Below the pieces are notes generated by a model. It ran no database searches. It was not told the origin of the DNA and saw nothing but the letters and a program-made list of their open reading frames with translations. From positions 1 to 39,268 of the IMG/VR virus record IMGVR_UViG_3300032177_000031: a stretch of DNA of 39,268 bases; one strand, written 5' to 3'. Shown one piece after another: positions 24,137 through 31,854 of the stretch (position 1 is the first letter of the stretch; each line of letters begins with the position of its first letter). The stretch comes from a virus. A program made the position numbers and the translations under genes.

Positions 24137-26795
24137 GATACGTCCAGTTCAGGAGAAGTTCTATCTCAAAAATCCACGACTGAAGCGAGTCGGGGTTCAA
24201 GAGGAATTTTCGCAGGTCCAAATCAACGAATGGATCAAGTGTAGTCATGATCCCGTCTATTTCATCACAAAGTATTGTCAGATTGTCCACGTCGACCGCG
24301 GCGTAATTCCCTTTGAGATGTATGATTTTCAAAAGGAAATCATTGAAACGTATTTCATCGAACGCAAAGTCATTGTCAAACTTCCTCGTCAGATGGGTAA
24401 GGCGCTAGATATTAGTACACCCATACTCACTATCAATGGATTCAAACCTCTCAGTGACATTTCTGTGGGGGATCATATATTTGGAGCCGATGGAAAACCT
24501 ACGAGAGTAACCTTCATCACCGAGGTTATGACCGGTAGACCATGTTATGAAGTACGTTTTAGCAATGGAGACGCGATCAATGCAGATGCGGAACACCTCT
24601 GGACGGTTCATTCGAGCAATTGGGATGGAAGGGAGAAAATATTAACTACTGAGGAATTGCAACCATACCTCACTCATACCAATAAACCCTACATAAATTT
24701 TACTTCGGCTGTAGAATTTCCTACAAAAGGTATTCCATTACCCATTGACCCCTATATTTTGGGAGTGTGGTTAGGAGATGGAAATTCGTGGGATTCAAGA
24801 ATAACATGCCATAAGGATGATTTTTCCCACTATCAGCAAACTATGGAATTTCTATCCACTTACACGGATAAAAGAAATGATAATGTGCTTACGGCAAACA
24901 TCAAGAACCTGCATAAGAAATTAAGGCTTAATCAGTTGCTGGGCAATAAACACATTCCGCATAATTATATGTTTGCGACACAAAAAGACAGAATTTTATT
25001 GTTACAGGGGTTGATGGACACGGATGGTAGTGTTACAAATAAACAAGGAACGTGTCAGTGGTATCAAAAACGAAAGCACCTCATTGAATCATTCAGAACG
25101 CTATTATCTTCTTTGGGAGTCAAATCCACCCTACATAGCAAGATTGTTAAAGGAGAAACGTACTATACAGTTACCTTCATGCCTAAATTTCCTGTATTTT
25201 CTCTTGAAAGGAAATCTAAGAAGCAGCGATATCTTAATCATCCAAAAAACACAAGACTCTATCTTTCATCCATCACCCCAATAAATAGCACACCAGTTCG
25301 TTGCCTACAGGTAGATAATGAGTCTCATCTGTTTCTTGCTGGTTCCACTCTCATACCGACCCACAATACGACAACGACAGCGGCGTTCTTCCTCTGGTAT
25401 ATCCTATTTCAGAAACATAAAGTCTGTGCAATCCTGGCGAACAAGGCTCCAATCGCTCAAGAAATTCTTGGCAGAATTCAACTCATGTACGAGAATATAC
25501 CCTCCTTTATTCAGCAGGGTATTGTAGAATGGAACAAGCGATCCATCACCCTTGAGAATGGATCACGTATTCTCGCCGCGGCGACCAGTTCAAGCGCCAT
25601 TCGTGGATTCTCACTTTCGATGGTGTTCATGGATGAGTTTGCCCACGTCCCAAATAACATTGCTGAAGAGTTTTTTACCTCAACCTTCCCCACCCTTTCA
25701 TCGGGAAAAGAAACAAAAATCCTGATGGCGTCAACACCAAATGGTCTGAACCATTACTGCGAATTCTGGACCAAAGCGATCAATCACGAAAATGACTTTG
25801 TACCGATTGAGTACACCTGGGACAAAGTACCTGACCGAGACATGTTGTGGTTTAAGGAACAACACCGAACCCTCGGTGAACAAAAGTTCCGACAGGAAGT
25901 ACTCTGTGAATTCCTTGGATCGTCCAACACACTCATTTCAGGCGCCAAACTCGCCATAATGATAATGAGTCACAAGCAGCCCATTTTTGTTGAGGGATCA
26001 TGGAAGGTCTATGAGCAACCCAGACATGACCACGGGTATGTGATTTGTGTCGATCCCGCAAGGGGATTGAACCAAGATGCGTCCGCCTTCTGGGTAATCG
26101 ACATTTCTCAGATACCTTACAGGGCAGTAGCACAGTACAGCAGTGCTTCTATTAACCCCATTGTGTTCCCGAACTTGATTTATAATGCCGCGATTCGTTA
26201 TAACCATGCGTTTGTTCTCGTAGAAATCAACGATAACGGACAGCAGATCGTGGATATGCTGCATTATGACTTAGAGTATGAAAACATCTTCAAACTCGAA
26301 AGCTCACAGAAACAGGGGGCCAAGATTTCTTCTGGATATAAGAAAACGATGCGATTGGGTCTCCGCATGACAGAATCCGTTAAGCGCATTGGGTGCCTGA
26401 ACCTCAAGACATTGATCGAGCAGGATAAGCTCTTGCTGGACGACTTTGCGACAATCTCAGAACTCAGCACATTCACTCAGCAGTTACAGACGTTCAAAGC
26501 GGAATCAGGTAAGCACGATGACCTAGTTATGTGTCTTGTTATGTTTGCGTGGTTAGTCACTCAAAAGTATTTCCGCGAATCTCAGGGAGCAGCAATCGAC
26601 ATCAGGAAAGCTCTTGAGGATGAGCAGATGGCCATGACGGAAACGGACCTTGTACCTTTCGGAATTATAGATACGGGATTAGAAGACCCCTTTACCGTTG
26701 AAGATGGAGAACTGTGGGTGACAACACGGGGCATGGATCAGGATGAGATGAGGAATTTCATGGTTAATTATGTCAAAAGGTCGCAGGGTCTATGA
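24087..26795 (+). CDS. 17: large terminase gp17 (ATPase-nuclease) interrupted by an intein
   Basis: This DNA-packaging motor subunit has 902 residues; removing residues 106-427 leaves a 580-residue TerL (T4: 610). The rejoined Walker A reads LPRQMGK-TTTTAAFFLWY. Downstream are GIVEWNKRSITLENGSRI, Walker B VFMDEFAHV (about 512-520), the coupling motif ASTPNGLNHY and the RuvC-like nuclease: VICVDPARGLNQDASAFWVI (about 655), VEINDNGQQIVDML and KHDDLVM (about 809). All catalytic regions are intact, so activity should depend only on protein splicing. ATG 24087 overlaps gene 16 by 50 bases. Confidence 0.95.
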   Translation: MPTTSSKPKSVPKLTFKIRPVQEKFYLKNPRLKRVGVQEEFSQVQINEWIKCSHDPVYFITKYCQIVHVDRGVIPFEMYDFQKEIIETYFIERKVIVKLPRQMGKALDISTPILTINGFKPLSDISVGDHIFGADGKPTRVTFITEVMTGRPCYEVRFSNGDAINADAEHLWTVHSSNWDGREKILTTEELQPYLTHTNKPYINFTSAVEFPTKGIPLPIDPYILGVWLGDGNSWDSRITCHKDDFSHYQQTMEFLSTYTDKRNDNVLTANIKNLHKKLRLNQLLGNKHIPHNYMFATQKDRILLLQGLMDTDGSVTNKQGTCQWYQKRKHLIESFRTLLSSLGVKSTLHSKIVKGETYYTVTFMPKFPVFSLERKSKKQRYLNHPKNTRLYLSSITPINSTPVRCLQVDNESHLFLAGSTLIPTHNTTTTAAFFLWYILFQKHKVCAILANKAPIAQEILGRIQLMYENIPSFIQQGIVEWNKRSITLENGSRILAAATSSSAIRGFSLSMVFMDEFAHVPNNIAEEFFTSTFPTLSSGKETKILMASTPNGLNHYCEFWTKAINHENDFVPIEYTWDKVPDRDMLWFKEQHRTLGEQKFRQEVLCEFLGSSNTLISGAKLAIMIMSHKQPIFVEGSWKVYEQPRHDHGYVICVDPARGLNQDASAFWVIDISQIPYRAVAQYSSASINPIVFPNLIYNAAIRYNHAFVLVEINDNGQQIVDMLHYDLEYENIFKLESSQKQGAKISSGYKKTMRLGLRMTESVKRIGCLNLKTLIEQDKLLLDDFATISELSTFTQQLQTFKAESGKHDDLVMCLVMFAWLVTQKYFRESQGAAIDIRKALEDEQMAMTETDLVPFGIIDTGLEDPFTVEDGELWVTTRGMDQDEMRNFMVNYVKRSQGL
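24402..25367 (+). mobile_element. class 3-like intein with LAGLIDADG endonuclease inside TerL Walker A
   Basis: In-frame insertion of 322 residues between Lys105 and the Walker A Thr. Block A is ALDISTPILT with Ala1 instead of Cys/Ser1. SVGDHIFGADGKPTRV follows, and block B is DAINADAEHLWTV with His65 and Trp67. Block F is RCLQVD with Cys301, and block G is LIPTHN ending Thr320, His321, Asn322, followed by Thr as +1. Trp in B, Cys in F and Thr in G are the signature of class 3 inteins, which start splicing from the block F Cys. Two dodecapeptides, ILGVWLGDG (119-127) and LQGLMDTDG (201-209), with KHIP between, mark a LAGLIDADG homing endonuclease, apparently intact. Confidence 0.9.
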
Positions 26796-26807
26796 AATCA
26801 CGCAATT

Positions 26808-26815
26808 CATAAATA
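26808..26815 (+). promoter_or_regulatory. T4-type late promoter motif (CATAAATA)
   Basis: CATAAATA followed by ACTGC lies in the 75-base gap between genes 17 and 18. The leader to ATG 26871 contains GAAGGAG. It gives the abundant sheath its own late transcript. Confidence 0.7.
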
Positions 26816-26870
26816 ACTGCACGAACTAAGTTCATAATCTTTATTACTCTTCCCATGAAGGAGCACCACT

Positions 26871-28772
26871 ATGTCTTTTCAACTCAGCCCAGGCACAAAT
26901 ATTTCCGAGGTTGACTTAACTACAGTCATTCAGACTATCTCTGTAAGCGCAGGGGCTATTGTAAGTCAATTCACTTGGGGACCAGTAGAAGTGCGTTACC
27001 TGGTTGATACGGAAGTCAAATTACGCAATACGTTCGGACTTCCTAATTCCAACACCTTCATAGGATTCTTCTGTGCCGCGAACTTCCTTGCATACGGCAA
27101 TCAACTTCGCACGACACGCTCTGCAAACACACTCTCGTTCAACGCAGTAGCAAACACAGCAGCAGCAGCCCCTTTGCAGATCAAGAACGAAGATGTCTAT
27201 GAACTGAACTATTACACTGGACAGGGTGACTTCGGACAGTTTGCCGCTCGCTATGCGGGTGCTCTTGGTAACAACCTCAAGGTTTCTGTCTGCGGAAGCG
27301 CGAATGTGTTCTCAAGCAACGCAACCCTACAAGCAGGAGCAACTGCGAATGCCGCGAGCATTGGAGCCACGACAGTAAATACGTTGGGAAACTCCTCCAC
27401 CCACGTCCGTCCTGGTGATTATGTAAAGTTGGGCACGAACCCCTACCTCCAGGTCGCGTCAGCGAATTCCCTTGCAATTGTATTGTCAAGTGCCTTAACT
27501 GTAGCGATCACCGCTCCAACGATGATCCTTCGCAAGTGGGAATATGCCGATCAGTTTGATTCCGCTCCTGGTACGTCCAGCTACGCAGCAGGTAAGGGTG
27601 GAGCGAACGATGAATTGCACATCATTGTCCTTGACGAAGATGCTGGTTTTACAGGTACAGCAGGATATGTCCTAGAAAAGTATCCGTTCCTCTCCAAGGG
27701 TAGCGATGTCAAGTCGAATGACGGATCATCGCTATACTACCCAACAGTTCTCTTCAACAGTTCGCGCTATATCTACTTCGGAGACTTTGACCCACTGGGA
27801 ACTAATTGGGGCAACACTGTCACAGGAACGACTTTTACAGATGTGACTGTAGCGGGACGTTTCAGCCTCACAGGTGGAACCGATCAGACTGTCACAGATG
27901 GTGACTTGCAGCGTGGTTGGGATTTGTACAAGAACGCTGACATCGTTGATGTCAGTCTCTTGGTAGCAGGAGAAGCTGATGCGACTGTCAGCACATACAT
28001 CATCAATAACCTTGCTGAAGTGCGCCGCGATTGTGTAGCGTTCCTCAGTCCTTCACGCGACAGCGTGGTCAATAACGTTGGATTTGAGTCGGATTCTGTT
28101 GTGACGTTCCGTAACTCTCTTCCATCGTCCAGCTATGCAGTCCTTGATTGCAATTGGAAGTATCAGTATGACAAATATAACGATGTCTACCGCTACATTC
28201 CACTGAACGGAGACATCGCAGGACTCTGTGTTCGTACAGATGCGACCCGCGATCCTTGGTTCTCACCAGCGGGATATGATCGTGGACAGATCAAGAATGT
28301 CATTAAGCTTGCTTGGAACCCAACACAAGCGGAGCGCGATAACCTCTATAAGAGCGGAATCAACCCAGTCGTCTCCTTCCCTGGTGATGGTACGATCCTT
28401 TACGGAGACAAAACATTGTTGAGCAAACCAAGTGCATTTGATCGAATCAATGTACGTCGTCTGTTCATTGTGTTGGAAAAGTCGATTGCTCGTGCATCAA
28501 AGTTTAGCTTGTTTGAATTCAATGATGAATTTACACGCGCCGCATTCCTTGCACTTGTGAACCCATTCCTACGCGATGTACAGGGGCGTAGGGGTATCTT
28601 TGATTTCCGTGTTGTGGCAGATGGAACGAACAACACACAACAAGTGGTCGATGCCAACCAGTTCATTGGAGACATCTACATTAAGCCTGCACGAAGCATT
28701 AACTTCATACAACTTAATTTTGTTGCTGTAAGAACCGGAGTTTCCTTTGACGAAATTGTGGGAAAGTTCTAG
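26871..28772 (+). CDS. 18: contractile tail sheath protein gp18
   Basis: The product (633 aa; T4 gp18 is 659) begins FQLSPGTNISEVDLTTVIQT, then SAGAIVSQFTWGPVEVRYLV, the canonical sheath N-terminus. The C-terminal domain (INVRRLFIVLEKSIARASKF, FNDEFTRAAFLALVNPFLRD, IKPARSINFIQLNFVAVRTG) is the conserved inner core that packs on the tube. The middle (about 85-340) is more divergent and forms the outer domains. Sheath contraction drives the tube into the host envelope. GAAGGAG precedes the ATG and a late promoter lies about 55 bases upstream. A short inverted repeat overlaps its stop codon. Confidence 0.95.
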   Translation: MSFQLSPGTNISEVDLTTVIQTISVSAGAIVSQFTWGPVEVRYLVDTEVKLRNTFGLPNSNTFIGFFCAANFLAYGNQLRTTRSANTLSFNAVANTAAAAPLQIKNEDVYELNYYTGQGDFGQFAARYAGALGNNLKVSVCGSANVFSSNATLQAGATANAASIGATTVNTLGNSSTHVRPGDYVKLGTNPYLQVASANSLAIVLSSALTVAITAPTMILRKWEYADQFDSAPGTSSYAAGKGGANDELHIIVLDEDAGFTGTAGYVLEKYPFLSKGSDVKSNDGSSLYYPTVLFNSSRYIYFGDFDPLGTNWGNTVTGTTFTDVTVAGRFSLTGGTDQTVTDGDLQRGWDLYKNADIVDVSLLVAGEADATVSTYIINNLAEVRRDCVAFLSPSRDSVVNNVGFESDSVVTFRNSLPSSSYAVLDCNWKYQYDKYNDVYRYIPLNGDIAGLCVRTDATRDPWFSPAGYDRGQIKNVIKLAWNPTQAERDNLYKSGINPVVSFPGDGTILYGDKTLLSKPSAFDRINVRRLFIVLEKSIARASKFSLFEFNDEFTRAAFLALVNPFLRDVQGRRGIFDFRVVADGTNNTQQVVDANQFIGDIYIKPARSINFIQLNFVAVRTGVSFDEIVGKF

Positions 28773-28851
28773 ATAGAACTACTTAGTGCGGGAAATATGA
28801 ACAGTCTTTATCATGGACGAGTGAAATCCGCGTATGGTTATCAAAGAGTCA

Positions 28852-28859
28852 CATAAATA
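28852..28859 (+). promoter_or_regulatory. T4-type late promoter motif (CATAAATA)
   Basis: CATAAATA followed by ACTTGC lies in the 149-base gap between genes 18 and 19, about 62 bases before GTG 28922. The rest of the gap holds a GAAGGAG ribosome site and no convincing gene. Confidence 0.7.
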
Positions 28860-28921
28860 ACTTGCAGATGCTTCCCTGGAAAGAGAACCGCGCGAAGGGC
28901 GCATAACGAAGGAGTATTGCC

Positions 28922-29476
28922 GTGAGCTTCAATGTCTACGAATTCCGATCACAAATGCAGGGGGATGGCGCACGTCCAAACCTCTTTGAAGTGCAGCTAT
29001 CATTCCCTACATTCATCAATCCGGGTTCTGCAAACCGTAAGTTGTCTTTCATGTGCAAGACAGCATCATTACCAGGGTCCACCCTTGGACATATCCCCGT
29101 GATGTACTTTGGACGTGAAACGAAGCTGGCTGGAAATCGCACATTCCCAGAATGGACACTTTCTATCCTCAACGATGAAGATTTTGCAATACGCAATGCG
29201 TTTGAGAAGTGGATGAACGGCATCAACCGCCATGTCACGAACGTCCGCGACCAATGGGCAGGAAACTCACTCGGATACGCGACAGAAGCCCTCGTTAAAC
29301 AGTTCTCAAAGACAGGCGACGTGTTGAAGACATACACGTTCACAGGTATATTTCCTGTTGACGTGTCGCAGATCGATGTGGATTGGGGATCGAATGATAC
29401 GATTGAAGAATTCTCAGTGACCCTAGCATACCAGTATTTTACAAGTGTAGCAAAAGACAACACTGTTATCGTCTAA
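28922..29476 (+). CDS. 19: tail tube protein gp19
   Basis: The product (184 aa; T4 gp19 is 163) starts MSFNVYEFRSQMQGDGARPN, followed by LFEVQLSFP, FMCKTASLPGSTLGHIPVMY, FEKWMNGINRH and a C-terminal SVTLAYQYFTS, the typical T4 tube pattern. It polymerises into hexameric rings that form the inner channel for DNA. GTG 28922 is the start, supported by GAAGGAG and by alignment with family N-termini. A strong intrinsic terminator begins eight bases after its stop, so gene 19 is the last gene of its transcript. Confidence 0.95.
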   Translation: MSFNVYEFRSQMQGDGARPNLFEVQLSFPTFINPGSANRKLSFMCKTASLPGSTLGHIPVMYFGRETKLAGNRTFPEWTLSILNDEDFAIRNAFEKWMNGINRHVTNVRDQWAGNSLGYATEALVKQFSKTGDVLKTYTFTGIFPVDVSQIDVDWGSNDTIEEFSVTLAYQYFTSVAKDNTVIV

Positions 29477-29483
29477 AGGACTG

Positions 29484-29510
29484 GGGGCTGCTTCGGCGCC
29501 CCGTTTTTTA
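29484..29510 (+). terminator. intrinsic terminator after gene 19 (UUCG tetraloop)
   Basis: GGGGC, a bulged T, GC, loop TTCG, then GCGCCCC (29484-29502) folds as a stable hairpin with a C(UUCG)G loop, followed by G and TTTTTT. It sits directly after the tube gene and separates the tail and head transcription units. Confidence 0.9.
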
Positions 29511-29517
29511 CTTTATT

Positions 29518-30069
29518 ATGCGCTATTTACACCATATTGTACCGCTACATGAGTGGAGAAGGAAAATCAATCCTAACGCTACTCGCCACGACAAAGATTT
29601 CAATACCCCCCATAATGTTGTTTGGCTTACACTGGCACAACATGCTCAAGCCCACCTCCTTCTTTTTGAATTGAATGCTTTTACAGAGGACTTTATTGCA
29701 GGAAGAGGACTTGCGGGAATCATTGGGCATGAGGAAGTGGTCTTGGAAGTTTTGAGGATGAATGGCAGGTCAACGAAAGGTCGCAAGAGAACGCCGGAAA
29801 CAATAGAGAAGCAGAGGATCGCAGCCCAAGAACGATGGAATAGACCAGGGCAAAGAGAAGCACAAAGAGCAAGAAATCTTGGTATAAATAATCCTTGTTA
29901 CGGTAAACCCCAATCGAAGAAATCAAATAAAAAGAGAAGTGCCACTCAGAGCGGGGTTCCTAAATCAGAGGACCACAAGAAAAAGATTCGTGAAGCCCAG
30001 ATAGGAGTTTCGAGACCTCAGACAAGAGGGAAACTCAATGGCAATTATCGTCATGGTAAATATACCTAA
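29518..30069 (+). CDS. HNH homing endonuclease with NUMOD3-like C-terminus
   Basis: The product (183 aa) has a compact HNH nuclease at its N-terminus: His5-His6 in LHHIVPLHEW, Asn33 in NVVWL, and His42 and His46 in LAQHAQAH. A basic C-terminal region follows, including KPQSKKSNKKRSA and KSEDHKKKIREAQIG, resembling the NUMOD3 DNA-binding repeats of phage homing enzymes. It is free-standing between genes 19 and 20, which are adjacent in T4, so it is an insertion. ATG 29518 is eight bases after the terminator, with no ribosome site, so expression is probably low. The conserved residues suggest an intact nuclease. Confidence 0.85.
   Translation: MRYLHHIVPLHEWRRKINPNATRHDKDFNTPHNVVWLTLAQHAQAHLLLFELNAFTEDFIAGRGLAGIIGHEEVVLEVLRMNGRSTKGRKRTPETIEKQRIAAQERWNRPGQREAQRARNLGINNPCYGKPQSKKSNKKRSATQSGVPKSEDHKKKIREAQIGVSRPQTRGKLNGNYRHGKYT
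29883..29890 (+). promoter_or_regulatory. T4-type late promoter, perfect TATAAATA, inside the HNH gene
   Basis: An exact TATAAATA lies inside the HNH coding sequence (codons for GINN), downstream of the gene 19 terminator and about 195 bases before gene 20. It is the only good late motif that could drive portal gene 20. Confidence 0.5.
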
Positions 30070-30085
30070 AGAAAGTTGGTGACTT

Positions 30086-31807
30086 TTGGCGTGGACATTA
30101 TTTGGGTACTCATTAGGAAAAACTCCTGATGTAACAAAACTAGAGAATCCTGAGAAGCAAGCCCTCGTCATTCCTCAAGAAAAAATAGATGATGGCGCTA
30201 TTACGATAACTCAGGGAAGTTATTACGGGACCTACGTAGATTTAGAGGGTTCTGTTCGGAACGAACTGGAACTCATCACCCGCTACCGCGAAATGTCCCT
30301 ACATCCTGAGTGTTCAGAAGCGATTGAAGAAATCATCACAGAAGCAGTCACGCAAGATGATGATGGTGAAGTGGTGACCATCAATCTCGATAAACTCCTA
30401 ATCGCGTCAAACATCAAGAAGAAAATCCAAGAAGGTTTTGACAAAATCAAGACAATGCTCAGTTTTCAAGACCTCGGTGAGGACTTGTTCAAGCGTTGGT
30501 ATGTCGATGGACGACTGTATTTTCAAGTCGTCATTGATAAGTCAAAGCCCAAGGATGGGGTGCTCGAACTCCGCTATATCGATCCTCGCAAAATTCGCAA
30601 AGTCCGTGAAATCCTCAAGGACCGCGATCCTAAGACTGGGGTAGAATTCATCAAGGCGATTTCCGAATACTACGTCTACAATGATCGTGGACTTACAGCG
30701 CAATCCTATACCGCTTCAGTTAATCAGGGCACCCGTATTGCAACAGACTCCATCGTGTTCGTTCCATCAGGGCTCCTTGATGCGAAGTCCACCATGGTTA
30801 TCGGTTGGCTGCACAAAGCCATTAAGCCGCTGAACCAACTTCGCATGATCGAAGATGCAATTGTCATTTATCGTCTCTCTCGTGCACCCGAACGCCGCAT
30901 ATTCTACATCGACGTGGGCACACTCCCGAAACAAAAAGCTGAACAGTATCTCAAAGACATCATGACGAAGTACCGTAATAAGCTGGTCTATGATGCGAAT
31001 ACTGGTGAACTCAGAGATGAACGTAAGCACCTTTCCATGCTGGAAGATTTCTGGCTTCCTCGTCGTGAAGGCTCCAAGGGAACGGAAATCACCACACTTC
31101 CTGGTGGTGAAAATCTCGGACACATGGAAGATGTCGAATACTTCCAAAAGAAGCTCTACAAGTCTTTGAATGTGCCCATTGGACGATTGGATGCACAGCA
31201 AGCCGGTGGTGGAATGGTGGGTCTCGGACGGGTCGCTGAAATCACACGCGATGAAGTCAAGTTCAACAAGTTCATTCACCGTCTCCGTAATAAATTTTCT
31301 CGTGTATTCGATGAAGCCCTCAAGCAGCAGATGGTCCTCACGGGGGTCTGTTCTTTGGAAGAGTGGGGAATCTTCCGCGAACAAATTTCCTACGATTTCA
31401 AGAGCGACAACAATTTTGCTGAAATGCGTGATGCAGAATTGCTACGTGAACGAGTCACGCTATTGTTGCAAGTGCAACCGTTCATTGGCACATACTATTC
31501 CAACATTTGGGTCAAGCGTCATGTCCTGCATCAGGACGATGAGGAAATTGAAGAGATTGCAGATGAAATTGAGGAAGAGACAAAGCGTGGAGAGTTGCCG
31601 ATTGCCCTTCCTGGTATGCAAGGAGAGCAGCCCGGTGGAATGCCCGGTGCAGGGGGTCCAGGGGGTCCAGGTGGGGCCGCAGGACAAGCTGGTGCGTTCC
31701 CACAGCAGACACCTGAGGACAACACGCAGGACACAGGGGAACAACCAAGCGAATCACGAACCCCGGGGTTAGATAAGTCCGTAGAAAAAGCATTCAAGCG
31801 ACGATAA
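30086..31807 (+). CDS. 20: portal vertex protein gp20, TTG start
   Basis: The product (573 aa; T4 gp20 is 524) carries GSYYGTYVDLEGSVRNELEL, YREMSLHPECSEAIEEIITE, LELRYIDPRKIRKVREI, RAPERRIFYIDVGTLPKQKA, EQYLKDIMTKYRNKLVYD and FKSDNNFAEMRDAELLRERV, the core of T4-type portals. The dodecamer initiates prohead assembly and is the DNA-packaging channel. TTG 30086 gives MAWTLFGYSLG, which matches family N-termini; TGA lies just upstream in frame. GGTGA three bases before the TTG is the probable ribosome site. The C-terminal ~75 residues are Gly/Pro/Gln-rich (GMPGAGGPGGPGGAAG) and probably disordered. Confidence 0.93.
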   Translation: MAWTLFGYSLGKTPDVTKLENPEKQALVIPQEKIDDGAITITQGSYYGTYVDLEGSVRNELELITRYREMSLHPECSEAIEEIITEAVTQDDDGEVVTINLDKLLIASNIKKKIQEGFDKIKTMLSFQDLGEDLFKRWYVDGRLYFQVVIDKSKPKDGVLELRYIDPRKIRKVREILKDRDPKTGVEFIKAISEYYVYNDRGLTAQSYTASVNQGTRIATDSIVFVPSGLLDAKSTMVIGWLHKAIKPLNQLRMIEDAIVIYRLSRAPERRIFYIDVGTLPKQKAEQYLKDIMTKYRNKLVYDANTGELRDERKHLSMLEDFWLPRREGSKGTEITTLPGGENLGHMEDVEYFQKKLYKSLNVPIGRLDAQQAGGGMVGLGRVAEITRDEVKFNKFIHRLRNKFSRVFDEALKQQMVLTGVCSLEEWGIFREQISYDFKSDNNFAEMRDAELLRERVTLLLQVQPFIGTYYSNIWVKRHVLHQDDEEIEEIADEIEEETKRGELPIALPGMQGEQPGGMPGAGGPGGPGGAAGQAGAFPQQTPEDNTQDTGEQPSESRTPGLDKSVEKAFKRR

Positions 31808-31813
31808 GAATTA

Positions 31814-31821
31814 CATAAATA
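31814..31821 (+). promoter_or_regulatory. T4-type late promoter motif (CATAAATA)
   Basis: CATAAATA followed by ACTGT lies directly after the portal gene, 33 bases before ATG 31855. GGAGA in the leader is the ribosome site. It would drive the prohead-core genes. Confidence 0.7.
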
Positions 31822-31854
31822 ACTGTAAGCTCGACAACTATTGGAGAACGCGAC

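Noticed and set aside
25280-25287. AATAAATA in the intein coding sequence as a late promoter
   Set aside because: It lies in AT-rich intein DNA, in the middle of gene 17, with no gene start downstream that would need it.
28765-28780. Inverted repeat AGTTCTA-GA-TAGAACT over the gene 18 stop codon
   Set aside because: The stem is seven pairs with a two-base centre and no T-run, so it is neither a good terminator nor a recognisable operator; it may be chance.
28798-28857. 19-codon ORF between genes 18 and 19
   Set aside because: It is too short, has no ribosome site and overlaps the late promoter; probably noise.
28936-29463. 175-codon open frame on the minus strand opposite gene 19
   Set aside because: It is fully antisense to a certain tube gene, has no ribosome site or family resemblance, and follows the codon phase of gene 19. 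Similar antisense frames at 30767-31384 and 31531-32040 were rejected for the same reason.
29512-30088. Group I intron carrying the HNH gene before gene 20
   Set aside because: No conserved group I core is visible by eye, and the region sits directly behind a terminator with no clear 5' exon of gene 20.
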